From Alphaproteobacteria bacterium (GTDB lineage Bacteria; Pseudomonadota; Alphaproteobacteria; Rickettsiales; JADKJE01): DNA of 64,000 bases. The notes beneath the pieces were generated by a model. That model had not been told where the DNA came from and did not search any database. It saw only the letters and a list, made by a program, of their open reading frames with translations. Positions 34,895 to 43,573 of the stretch are shown piece after piece. The translations under genes were made by a program, and so were the position numbers. Location of the stretch: positions 186,001 to 250,000 of the forward strand of contig JADKJE010000002.1 of the NCBI GenBank assembly GCA_016722515.1. Reading direction: 5' to 3'. Numbering within the stretch: the stretch's first letter is position 1; every line of letters begins with the position of its first letter.

Positions 34895-35803
34895 ATGGAA
34901 AATGCATTGTTTGACGTGAAATCGTTTCTTCGTTCGGGATTCGTTTTTTGTCTTTTCGGACTCTTTAGAATCTTGCCACTAAGCTTTTCATCTGCTTTAG
35001 GGGGACTTTTGGGGCGTCTTATTGGTCCTTGGCTTCATTTTCATAAGGTGGCCAAAATCAATCTCGAACATGTTTATCCTTCAAAATCTGAAAAGGAAAA
35101 GTCCATCATTTTGGGGGATGTGTGGGATAATCTTGGGCGGAATATTGCAGAGTTCTCTTCCATGTCGCGGCTTAGCGAAGAAGCATTTTATGACCATGTG
35201 CAGATAGAGAATCTTCATTATGTTAAAGAATGGCGTGAGATGGGGAAGGCCGGAATCGTTTTTTCGGCACATCTGGCAAATTGGGAAATTCTGTTGCGAG
35301 TAGCCAAGAGGCTTGAATCACCACTAACGTTCATTTATCGAAAACCCAAGAAAGACGTGATTGACCGCATGATATCTTCCATGCGTTATCAATATAACCG
35401 TGATATTCAGTTGATTCCCAAGGGTCCAAAAGGGATTAAACCAATGGTGAGGGCCATTCAAGGGGGGAGATCGATGGGTATGTTGATTGATCAAAAAATG
35501 AATGCTGGTGTTGAGGTGCCTTTTCTGGGGCATCCTTCGATGACGGCGGACGCTTTGGCTCTTCTTTCGCGCCGCCATCACATGCCTGTTTTGCCGGTAC
35601 AGATTGTGCGTTTAGGCGGAGTAAGGTTTAAAGTGATTATTCATAAGCCGTTTATGGCCGAGAACACAGAGAGTGAAGAGCGGGATGTGCATCATACCAT
35701 GGAACGCGTCAATGGCCTGGTTGGCGATTGGGTGAATCAGCATCCTGGACAATGGTTATGGATTCATAAGCGTTGGAAGTTTGATTATAAGAAAAATACG
35801 TAA
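34895..35803 (+). CDS. lipid A acyltransferase, LpxL/HtrB family
   Basis: Membrane-anchored lysophospholipid-type acyltransferase (302 residues) that adds a secondary acyl chain to lipid A. An N-terminal hydrophobic helix (about 14-40) precedes the catalytic HxxxxE motif in SAHLANWEILLRV (near 120-132); the family YRKPKK block and the G-G-R-S-M-G-M-LIDQKMNAG region follow. The start MENALFDVKS is only 8 bases after tRNA-His, without a Shine-Dalgarno, so the two may share a transcript. LpxL versus LpxM cannot be separated. Confidence 0.9.
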   Translation: MENALFDVKSFLRSGFVFCLFGLFRILPLSFSSALGGLLGRLIGPWLHFHKVAKINLEHVYPSKSEKEKSIILGDVWDNLGRNIAEFSSMSRLSEEAFYDHVQIENLHYVKEWREMGKAGIVFSAHLANWEILLRVAKRLESPLTFIYRKPKKDVIDRMISSMRYQYNRDIQLIPKGPKGIKPMVRAIQGGRSMGMLIDQKMNAGVEVPFLGHPSMTADALALLSRRHHMPVLPVQIVRLGGVRFKVIIHKPFMAENTESEERDVHHTMERVNGLVGDWVNQHPGQWLWIHKRWKFDYKKNT

Positions 35804-35891
35804 TCGCATATCCTTTCGAGCACTGACGCTCAATCCTCATGCCGTTCGTCTGCCCGTTATTTCGTGTGAAATGACCGATAAACTCGATGTC

Positions 35892-37289
35892 CTAAGCGGC
35901 AGTCGGTGGTGTTGCCGACTCGCTGCTGGTAACCACTCTGTTTCGCCCGCTTTCCTTGGCTTGATAAAGAGCCTGGTCAGCGCGTTTGATAAGAGATTCT
36001 GGTGTGTCATCGGGTTTGGCCGAAGCAACGCCAATACTGACGGTACATTTAAGGGTGCCGTCACCTCCGCTGATCTTAAAATTTTGGGCAGCTATTTTGT
36101 TACAGATACGCTGGGCTACATCTTGTGCAGGGGGTGTTTCAATCCCCGGCATCACAATCACAAATTCTTCGCCGCCGTAACGGGCAACTAAATCGGTGGC
36201 GCGGATATTATTGATCATTTCGGTTGGGACTTGTCGTAAAATTTCATCGCCAACAACGTGTCCATAGGTATCATTGATCTTTTTGAAATGATCAATATCG
36301 CTAATCATCATCGTCAGGGGCTTGCCATCGGCTTTCATTTTTTCGAGCATATTTTTAATATGCACATCAAAATAGCGACGGTTATAAAGATTGGTTAAGC
36401 CATCACGAACGGCCATTGACACTGTTTCCTGTACGTTACTGCGTAACGCATTTTGGTAGCGTTTTCTTCGTACTTGGGTGATAACCCTGGCGGTTAACTC
36501 ATTTACATCGGTGGGAGTTACCAGATAATCGTTAGCACCTAAATCAAGCCCTTTCACGATCGTTTCTGTGTCGTCTTCTTCAATGAGCATCAGTAACGGT
36601 ACGTGACGTGTTTCGGACTGGCTCTTAAAATGCGAACATAAACGCAGTCCGTCCATCTCGATTAATTGTGTGCTCACAATAATCAGATCTAGATCGGGTG
36701 ATTTAATGGCTTCCATTGCTTCTTTAGGATCAGAATAAATGCTTACTTTATGGCCTTTGGCGCTTAGTTTGTCAGCATTGTTCTTGGCTTGAACAATGTC
36801 ATCATCAACAAGGGCAATTTTTGCATCTTCTGTGTTAATGTCGGTAGGCAACCCTGTCTCTCCAGCTTCAGTAAATTCTGAACCAGAAAGATTACGCAAC
36901 CGGAATTCATCCGTCATTTGCTTAAGGCGCAATAAGGAACGGATACGGGCAAATAAGGCAAGATCGTTAATTGGTTTTGTCAGAAAGTCATCCGCCCCCA
37001 CCGATAAACCGGTAACGCGATCTTGTACGCTGCTAAGAGCCGTGACCATGACTACGGGTATATAAGCTGTTTTAGGGTCTGATTTAAGCCTTTTGCAGCA
37101 TTCAAATCCATCCATTTCGGGCATCATGACATCCAGCAGGATAATGTCTGGTGTTTTGGTTTGTGCCACTTGTAAGGCGTCCTTTCCATTGCTTGCTGTG
37201 GAGACCTCGTAATATTGGCTATTCAGTTTTACTTCAAGCAATTTAACATTAGCGGGCAAGTCGTCAACAACCAGAATCCGGTTACTCAT
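35892..37289 (-). CDS. pleD: response regulator diguanylate cyclase PleD
   Basis: A 465-residue REC-REC-GGDEF protein making cyclic di-GMP. REC1 carries the phospho-acceptor Asp53 (LLDVMMPEMDG). REC2 (about 155-275) has Ser in place of the acceptor Asp (IIVSTQLIEMDG), so it is an adaptor as in Caulobacter PleD. The active site is GGEEF (RYGGEEFVIV), and an intact inhibitory I-site RATD lies five residues upstream, so product feedback is expected. It overlaps divK by 8 bases. Confidence 0.95.
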   Translation of the reverse strand: MSNRILVVDDLPANVKLLEVKLNSQYYEVSTASNGKDALQVAQTKTPDIILLDVMMPEMDGFECCKRLKSDPKTAYIPVVMVTALSSVQDRVTGLSVGADDFLTKPINDLALFARIRSLLRLKQMTDEFRLRNLSGSEFTEAGETGLPTDINTEDAKIALVDDDIVQAKNNADKLSAKGHKVSIYSDPKEAMEAIKSPDLDLIIVSTQLIEMDGLRLCSHFKSQSETRHVPLLMLIEEDDTETIVKGLDLGANDYLVTPTDVNELTARVITQVRRKRYQNALRSNVQETVSMAVRDGLTNLYNRRYFDVHIKNMLEKMKADGKPLTMMISDIDHFKKINDTYGHVVGDEILRQVPTEMINNIRATDLVARYGGEEFVIVMPGIETPPAQDVAQRICNKIAAQNFKISGGDGTLKCTVSIGVASAKPDDTPESLIKRADQALYQAKESGRNRVVTSSESATPPTAA

Positions 37290-37683
37290 TGTTGTTACCT
37301 TTTTTCTTTAAATCGATATTTAGATATTTACTGACCATATCGAGGAACAGTGAAATGGAAATAGGTTTTGGCAGATATCCCTCACAGCCTGATTCCATAA
37401 TGCGGTCGCGGTCTTCTTTCATCGCAAACGCCGTTATCGCTATAATAGGAATATTGGCTAATTGTGGATCTGCTTTAATGGAGCGAATAACATCAATACC
37501 AGAAATGCCAGGTAATTGAATATCCATGAGGATAAGATTAGGCAAATGTGTTTTTGCAAGTGAAACAGCATCAAAACCATTTTTGGTTTCAATAATACTA
37601 AGACCGTGCGTTTGCAATAAGTCCCTGAAGAGTTTCATGTTTAATTCGTTATCTTCAACGATTAACACGGTATTAGTAGCCAT
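37282..37683 (-). CDS. divK: single-domain response regulator DivK
   Basis: Stand-alone receiver (133 residues with the ATG at 37683) controlling the PleC-DivJ-CckA network upstream of CtrA. VLIVEDNELNMKLFRDLLQ, acceptor Asp in LILMDIQLPGISG, and the KPIS loop are nearly those of Caulobacter DivK. A GGAGG site 7 bases before ATG 37683 selects this start over one six codons upstream. divK-pleD is a conserved alphaproteobacterial operon. Confidence 0.95.
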   Translation of the reverse strand: MATNTVLIVEDNELNMKLFRDLLQTHGLSIIETKNGFDAVSLAKTHLPNLILMDIQLPGISGIDVIRSIKADPQLANIPIIAITAFAMKEDRDRIMESGCEGYLPKPISISLFLDMVSKYLNIDLKKKGNNNE

Positions 37684-37758
37684 ATCTCTGTCCTCCGACA
37701 TTGTGGTCGCCCCTGAGCTATCCTATTAAATCTAAAATACGAATTCAAGGGTTGATCA

Positions 37759-39717
37759 TCATGAAATGCTATTTCTTCCCTCAATGAGTGACGCTACGGA
37801 TTCTGGATTGGTGAGAGTATTGGTGTCGCCGAGATTGTCATAATCACGCGTGGCAATCTTTCTCAAGATACGGCGCATAATTTTTCCAGAGCGGGTTTTT
37901 GGTAAGGCAGGAGCCCATTGAATGGTATCTGGAATGGCGATGGCGCCAATTTCTTTGCGCACCCATTGTTTAAGTTCTGCTACAAGTTCAGGTGAGGGTA
38001 TAACGCCCTGAACCAGGGTAACATAAGCATAAATGGCCTCTCCCTTGATGTCGTGTGGTTGGCCAACAACGGCGGATTCAGCTACTTTAGGATGGGCAAC
38101 CAGAGCGCTTTCTACCTCGGCTGTGCCGATACGATGTCCTGATACATTGAGCACGTCATCGACGCGTCCGGTAATCCAGTAATAACCATCTTGATCGCGC
38201 TTTGCCCCATCGCCTGAAAAATAATAACCAGGATAGTGGCTGAAATAGGTTTGTACAAAACGCGAATGGTCGCCATAGACGGTGCGCATTTGCCCGGGCC
38301 ATGAATCGGCAATGCAGAGATTGCCAGAGCACTCGCCCTCTTGCGGCTTGCCGGCAGCATCAACGATAACGGGTTGGATACCAAAGAATGGCAATGTGGC
38401 TGAACCGGGTTTCAAATCAATCGCACCTGGCAGTGGTGTAATCAGGATTCCCCCGGTTTCTGTTTGCCACCACGTGTCGACAATCGGACAACGTGACTTG
38501 CCGACTTCATTATAATACCATAGCCATGCTTCTGGGTTAATGGGCTCTCCAACGGATCCCAATAATCGCAAGCTTTCCCTTGATGTGGACTGAAGAGGGG
38601 CGGTCCCTTCACGCATTAAAGCGCGAATGGCGGTGGGTGCTGTGTAGAAAATCGTCACGTTGTGTTTATCGATAACCTGCCAAAATCGTGAAAAATCGGG
38701 ATAATTGGGAACGCCCTCAAACATCAATGTGGTGGCACCATTGGCAAGGGGGCCATAGACAATGTAACTATGTCCGGTTACCCATCCGACATCGGCCGTA
38801 CACCAATAAATATCGCTGGGATGATAATCAAAAATAAATTTATGGGTCATTGCTGCATAAAGCAGGTAACCGCCAGACGTATGCAAAACTCCCTTGGGCT
38901 TACCGGTAGAGCCTGATGTATACAGAATAAACAACGGGTCTTCTGCATTCATAGGTTGTGCTTCATGGGTATGGGCTGCTTTGGCGGTCAGTTCGTGATA
39001 CCACACATCTCGCCCCTCCTGCCAGGCAACGGGATTGCCTGTGCGTTTAACCACTATGACATGTGTTACAGGTGTTTTGTGGACAAGTGCCTCATCCACA
39101 TTTTTCTTCAGCGAGATGGGTTTACCACCGCGCACGCCCTCATCCGCTGTTATGATCACTTTTGCCTTGCAATCATCAATACGTCCATAGAGCGATTCGG
39201 CAGAAAATCCGCCAAAGACGACAGAGTGGATAGCGCCAATTCGCGCGCAGGCAAGCATGGCATAGGCGGCTTCAGGGATCATGGGTAAATAGATAATCAC
39301 CCGATCGCCTTTATTCACGCCAAGCGATGTCAGGACATTAGCTAATGCGCAGACTTCTTCTTGCAATTCTTTATAGGAAATATGGCGTGACTCATTCGGA
39401 TTGTCGCCTTCCCAGATGATAGCTGTGCGTGAGGGATTTTTTGCTGCGTGGCGGTCTACACAATTCGCTGCTACATTTAAAGCGCCGTCTTCAAACCATG
39501 CAATAGAAACAGGATCGGCAAAGGACGTGTTTTTAACACGGGAAAAAGGGGTTATCCAGTCCAGGTGTTGTCGGGCCTGTTCGCCCCAAAAGCCCTCGGG
39601 ATCTTCTAATGACTGGCGGTAAAGACGGGCATAGGCTTCAGCGTTGATATGTGCTGTTTCCTTCATCGACTCTTTTACAGGAATATGGGTAATGGTGTTT
39701 GATAAATGATTATGCAT
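37759..39717 (-). CDS. acs: acetyl-CoA synthetase
   Basis: AMP-forming ligase making acetyl-CoA from acetate, 652 residues. Adenylation motifs: LFILYTSGSTGKPKGVLHT (P-loop), YWCTADVGWVTGHSYIVYG, WWQTETGGILITP, and the C-terminal PKTRSGKIMRRILRKIA containing the regulatory Lys that is acetylated in homologues. Start ATG 39717 has GAGGG 6 bases upstream, within a hairpin. An in-frame TTG four codons earlier is possible. Confidence 0.96.
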   Translation of the reverse strand: MHNHLSNTITHIPVKESMKETAHINAEAYARLYRQSLEDPEGFWGEQARQHLDWITPFSRVKNTSFADPVSIAWFEDGALNVAANCVDRHAAKNPSRTAIIWEGDNPNESRHISYKELQEEVCALANVLTSLGVNKGDRVIIYLPMIPEAAYAMLACARIGAIHSVVFGGFSAESLYGRIDDCKAKVIITADEGVRGGKPISLKKNVDEALVHKTPVTHVIVVKRTGNPVAWQEGRDVWYHELTAKAAHTHEAQPMNAEDPLFILYTSGSTGKPKGVLHTSGGYLLYAAMTHKFIFDYHPSDIYWCTADVGWVTGHSYIVYGPLANGATTLMFEGVPNYPDFSRFWQVIDKHNVTIFYTAPTAIRALMREGTAPLQSTSRESLRLLGSVGEPINPEAWLWYYNEVGKSRCPIVDTWWQTETGGILITPLPGAIDLKPGSATLPFFGIQPVIVDAAGKPQEGECSGNLCIADSWPGQMRTVYGDHSRFVQTYFSHYPGYYFSGDGAKRDQDGYYWITGRVDDVLNVSGHRIGTAEVESALVAHPKVAESAVVGQPHDIKGEAIYAYVTLVQGVIPSPELVAELKQWVRKEIGAIAIPDTIQWAPALPKTRSGKIMRRILRKIATRDYDNLGDTNTLTNPESVASLIEGRNSIS

Positions 39718-39723
39718 AGCATC

Positions 39724-39741
39724 CCTCAATACTGATTGAGG
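39724..39741 (-). promoter_or_regulatory. hairpin covering the acs ribosome-binding site
   Basis: CCTCAAT and ATTGAGG form a perfect 7-bp stem with a 4-base loop. On the acs mRNA the 3' arm contains the GAGG Shine-Dalgarno sequence, six bases before the ATG, so folding would hide it. Confidence 0.5.
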
Positions 39742-39843
39742 TAGGATAATAGTGATAAGGGATATGAAGTCAATAAGCCTAGACCTATTGACTTACGCTC
39801 ATATCCGTGAAAAATGGTTCTTTATGCAAATGAAGGAGTTTTT

Positions 39844-41271
39844 ATGTCAGTCCAGCTCAAACAAAAACAAAATAATACCACAACCTTTCGCGCCGAAACC
39901 GATAGTTTTGGCCCAATCAATGTGGCAACGAATCGCTATTGGGGTGCGCAAACACAGCGTTCGCTGCAAAATTTTGATATTAGCCCCAGGGACACCATGC
40001 CGCTTCCGGTGATTCGTGCGCTGGGTATTATTAAACGAGCTGCGGCATCTGTGAACATCGCCAATGGTGCATTGAAGGCAGAGATTGGTGATGTTATCAT
40101 TAAAGCAGCAACCGAAGTGATGGAAGGAACCTGGAATGATGAGTTTCCGCTGGTTGTGTGGCAAACCGGTTCTGGCACGCAAACCAATATGAATGCGAAC
40201 GAAGTGATTTCCAATCGTGCGATTGAAATGCTGGGTGGCGAGCTCGGTTCTAAAAAGCCAGTTCATCCGAATGATCATGTGAATTGTGGCCAATCATCCA
40301 ATGATACATTCCCAACAGCAATGCACATTGCCGCCGTTGAAGAAATCCATCATCGCCTAATCCCGTCGCTTACGTATTTGCGCGATGCACTGCAGGCGAA
40401 ATCGGATGCGTTTAAAGACATCATTAAAATTGGTCGGACCCATTTGCAAGATGCAACCCCAATGACGTTAGGACAGGAATTTTCGGGTTATGTAGCCCAA
40501 TTAACCTACGGCATTGAGCGGGTTAAAAACACCTTGCCACGTCTTTATTTTCTGGCTCAAGGTGGTACGGCAGTAGGTACGGGGCTTAATGCTAAAAAAG
40601 GATTTGCTGAAGCTTTTGCACAGGAAGTATCGTCGATCACTAAACTGCCTTTTGTCACCGCTCCCAATAAATTTGAATCCTTGGCATCCCATGATGCGAT
40701 GGTTGAAATTTCCGGCGCACTCAATGTGCTGGCAGTCAGCCTGATGAAAATTGCTAATGATATTCGGTTGCTCGGTTCTGGCCCACGTTGTGGTTTGGGC
40801 GAATTAAACCTCCCCGAAAACGAACCAGGTTCATCGATCATGCCAGGCAAAGTGAATCCTACCCAATGTGAAGCTGTGACGATGTTATGCGCACAGGTGA
40901 TGGGTAATCACGTTGCGGTCACGATCGGTGGTTCCAATGGCCATTTTGAACTTAACGTGTTCAAGCCAGTGATCATCCATAACGTGATGCACTCCATTGC
41001 TTTAATTGCGGATGGCTGCCGTAGTTTCACCGATAATTGCGTGGTTGGCATTGAAGCAAACACCAAACGTATCGATGCAATCATGCATGAATCGCTGATG
41101 TTAGTTACCGCCCTTAACCCACATATTGGCTACGACAATGCCGCCAAGATTGCCAAGAAAGCGCATCATGAGGGGACAACATTGAAAGAAGCAGCCATTG
41201 CATTGGGCTTATTAACGCAAGAGCAGTTTAAAGAATGGGTGCGTCCTCAGGATATGCTTGGTCCGAAGTAA
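39844..41271 (+). CDS. fumC: fumarate hydratase class II
   Basis: Oxygen-stable fumarase of the fumarase/aspartase family, 475 residues. Conserved blocks: TNMNANEVISNRA, GRTHLQDATPMTLGQEFSGY (catalytic His region), and the signature GSSIMPGKVNPTQCE. MSVQLKQKQNN is placed at ATG 39844 with AAGGAG 8 bases upstream. It complements mdh and suc genes of the TCA cycle in this window. A terminator-like hairpin follows. Confidence 0.96.
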   Translation: MSVQLKQKQNNTTTFRAETDSFGPINVATNRYWGAQTQRSLQNFDISPRDTMPLPVIRALGIIKRAAASVNIANGALKAEIGDVIIKAATEVMEGTWNDEFPLVVWQTGSGTQTNMNANEVISNRAIEMLGGELGSKKPVHPNDHVNCGQSSNDTFPTAMHIAAVEEIHHRLIPSLTYLRDALQAKSDAFKDIIKIGRTHLQDATPMTLGQEFSGYVAQLTYGIERVKNTLPRLYFLAQGGTAVGTGLNAKKGFAEAFAQEVSSITKLPFVTAPNKFESLASHDAMVEISGALNVLAVSLMKIANDIRLLGSGPRCGLGELNLPENEPGSSIMPGKVNPTQCEAVTMLCAQVMGNHVAVTIGGSNGHFELNVFKPVIIHNVMHSIALIADGCRSFTDNCVVGIEANTKRIDAIMHESLMLVTALNPHIGYDNAAKIAKKAHHEGTTLKEAAIALGLLTQEQFKEWVRPQDMLGPK

Positions 41272-41307
41272 GTTGCGAACGTCATTTAGTCTAAATAATT
41301 ACCATGA

Positions 41308-41352
41308 AACCTGATGGATTGAAACGGACAGTTTCAATGTGTCAGGTTTTTG
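41308..41352 (+). terminator. terminator-like hairpin after fumC
   Basis: AACCTGAtggATTGAAAC and GTTTCAATgtgTCAGGTT form a long stem with a small internal bulge and a GGACA loop, followed by TTTTTG. It should end fumC transcription. Confidence 0.75.
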
Positions 41353-41579
41353 TGGTTCTGGGCTTTTTTCTTTTATAAATCAAATGATTGTCGTTGGTGT
41401 GTTTTAAGCAATGGTGTTCATTGGCAATATGAAGTGTCTATAATACACAACAATAAATTTACCGATGGATACCATGGGGCGGAGGAGATTAATTTTTCTT
41501 GAAGATGCGTGCCCACACCCCCCATCCGTTGCACTTTATTGTTGCAGTTAAGACGTGGACTAGGAAATAACAGGGGCTT

Positions 41580-41656
41580 GGCCGCCATCTTCGGCCTATG
41601 AGCGTAAGCGTAATAGGCTGGAGAATCCAGCGCAGCACTCTGTTGCAACCAGCAAC
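41580..41656 (+). repeat. cluster of three short palindromic hairpins upstream of the toxin gene
   Basis: Three perfect 5-bp hairpins lie within 77 bases: GGCCG/CGGCC (41580-41596), GCTGG/CCAGC (41617-41631) and GTTGC/GCAAC (41642-41656), each with a 5-7 base loop. They lie in a 535-base gene-free stretch (41272-41806) that otherwise holds the fumC terminator and the toxin promoter. The spacing suggests a structured RNA or a degraded repeat element; the identity is unknown. Confidence 0.5.
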
Positions 41657-41733
41657 ATTCCACCCTAATTCCCCACTTATTTACATCGAGATATGTTCAA
41701 GAATTTTATAAACCCAAAATTGAAAATAATCGC

Positions 41734-41762
41734 TTGTTTCTAAAGTCGCGATCTGGTATACA
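41734..41762 (+). promoter_or_regulatory. candidate promoter of the filamentous haemagglutinin gene
   Basis: TTGTTT (-35, 41734-41739), a 17-base spacer and TATACA (-10, 41757-41762). A start near 41769 would leave a 38-base leader before ATG 41807, favouring that start over the TTG at 41774. Confidence 0.5.
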
Positions 41763-41806
41763 ATTTTTTAATCTTGAAAACAGCCACCCGTTTGTATTTG
41801 GCATTT

Positions 41807-43573
41807 ATGAACCTTGTGTATCGTTCCCTGCGAAGGAAATTAGATTTCCTTCTTGTTTTAACATTGTCTACGATCTTATTACTGCAGCCTGTGCTGGGCT
41901 CGATGGCTTATGCGCAAACGGTGATTGTGCCAGATGTTGGCGCTCCTGCTGGTAATCAACCTAATGTGGCTGAATCGCTTAATCATACGCCGGTTGAAAA
42001 CATTGCTACTCCCTCTTCTGCGGGAGTTTCTCACAATCAATTAACCGACTTACAAGTGGGAAGCGAAGGGTTAATTGTTAATAATTCTGCTTCAACAGCA
42101 AATTCAGCCCTTGGTAGTATTGTCCAGGGCAATGCGAATCTTGCTAGCGGCCACGAAGCAACCATTATCCTTAACGAAGTCACCGGTACTAACACCACCG
42201 GCCTTAACGGCCCGACGGAAATCGTGGGTAAAACGGCCGAATATGTGGTGGCGAATCCCAACGGCATCAGCTGCAATGGCTGTGGTTTCATCAATACGCC
42301 CAAAGTCACCCTTACCACGGGCACTCCCCAGTTAGACAGTAGCGGCCATCTTACCTCTTTTCATGTGGATAAGGGGACTATCCTCATTGAAGGCAGCGGC
42401 GTTGATGCCAGCCAGACGGATTCGTTTGATATTATCTCGCGCGCTACGCAAATTCACGCAGCTATTTATGGTGGTAATACAGTGCGCGTCACAACAGGCC
42501 GCAACCAAGTCCATTATCAAACGGGTGTGGCCACTCCACTTGCTGCCACGCCAGAATCCGAAGCAAGCAAACCCACCATTGCGATTGATACCTCAGCACT
42601 GGGTGGAATGTATGCGGGAAAGATTTACCTTAAAAGCACCGAAGCAGGCGTTGGTGTGAATAATGGCGGCATCTTGCAAGCCAGTAACGGTAATTTAGAA
42701 ATCACCGCAGATGGTGAGCTTGTTCAGGCCGGCACTGCTTCTGCTACTGCAGATGTGAAGCTTACCTCAACAGCCAGCAAAGTGACCCATACCGGCAGAA
42801 CCTCTGCTGGTGGTTCTGTAACCGTGAATGCACAGAGTGATGCAGCATTAGGTGGTCAATATATCTATGCTGGTGATCAGCTTACTCTCACTGCTGGCAA
42901 TCAACTTACGTTGGATGGCTCAAATGCTGATTCTGGCTTTGCGTTTGTGAAAGCCAACACCATTACGGGCAATGCAGACTCTATTCGTTTAACACATCTA
43001 CTCTCTAGCGGAACAGAAGATGTGATATCCATGACAGCTGCCAGCCTCGATATAAGCGATAGCGAGATACTGGCGAACTCGGTGGTGTTTATTTCCACTG
43101 GAGCAACCACTATCACGACCAGTCAGATTGTGGCTAATGACGAATTGTCCCTAACTAATGGCAGTTTCAGCGCAACGAACAGCACCTTACTGGCCAACAC
43201 CCTCTTGCAAAACGTAAGCGGCAATTGGCTAAATGATACATCGATTATATCGATGCTGGGTGATTTGTCTTTAACAGTCGGTGGAACCTTAACCAATCAA
43301 GGAGAACTCTCTTCGGCAACGCATATCGATATAAGCGCACTCGATTTAAACAACACCGCAACCGGTGTTATCGCTTCCAACGATGATGCGTTACTCGGTG
43401 CTACACATGACCTAACGAACCAAGGCGTACTCTATACGCACGGCAATATGAACATAGAAGTTGGAAATCACCTCCTCAATGACCAGGGTTATATCCTGGC
43501 AGAAACTGGCACTTTATGGATGGGTGGCTTAAACAACACCCGCATGGTTTTATTAGAAACCAAAGCAGCTTAA
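41807..43573 (+). CDS. CdiA/FhaB-type two-partner-secreted haemagglutinin, N-terminal part (frameshifted)
   Basis: 588 residues from ATG 41807 to a stop reached by frameshift. A long signal peptide (about 1-37, RRKLDFLLVLTLSTILLLQP then AYAQT) targets Sec. The TPS/haemagglutination domain (about 40-280) shows the NPNGI motif in VVANPNGISCNGCGFINTP with the usual Cys pair, and then beta-helix repeats begin. The frame must continue in the frame of 43516-47778 (a single missing base near 43545-43560, beside a TTTT run), where NQSSLIQSGGLMTLVADTLSN resumes the repeats. An in-frame TTG at 41774 is the alternative start. The TpsB partner is not in the window. Confidence 0.85.
   Translation: MNLVYRSLRRKLDFLLVLTLSTILLLQPVLGSMAYAQTVIVPDVGAPAGNQPNVAESLNHTPVENIATPSSAGVSHNQLTDLQVGSEGLIVNNSASTANSALGSIVQGNANLASGHEATIILNEVTGTNTTGLNGPTEIVGKTAEYVVANPNGISCNGCGFINTPKVTLTTGTPQLDSSGHLTSFHVDKGTILIEGSGVDASQTDSFDIISRATQIHAAIYGGNTVRVTTGRNQVHYQTGVATPLAATPESEASKPTIAIDTSALGGMYAGKIYLKSTEAGVGVNNGGILQASNGNLEITADGELVQAGTASATADVKLTSTASKVTHTGRTSAGGSVTVNAQSDAALGGQYIYAGDQLTLTAGNQLTLDGSNADSGFAFVKANTITGNADSIRLTHLLSSGTEDVISMTAASLDISDSEILANSVVFISTGATTITTSQIVANDELSLTNGSFSATNSTLLANTLLQNVSGNWLNDTSIISMLGDLSLTVGGTLTNQGELSSATHIDISALDLNNTATGVIASNDDALLGATHDLTNQGVLYTHGNMNIEVGNHLLNDQGYILAETGTLWMGGLNNTRMVLLETKAA

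Noticed and set aside
36000..36200. Missing acceptor Asp in PleD REC2 as a defect
   Set aside because: The second receiver of PleD is an adaptor domain and its degeneration is normal for the family.
41418..41663. 81-residue ORF on the minus strand upstream of the toxin gene
   Set aside because: Composition and the overlapping palindromes suggest non-coding sequence; no recognisable domain or ribosome site.
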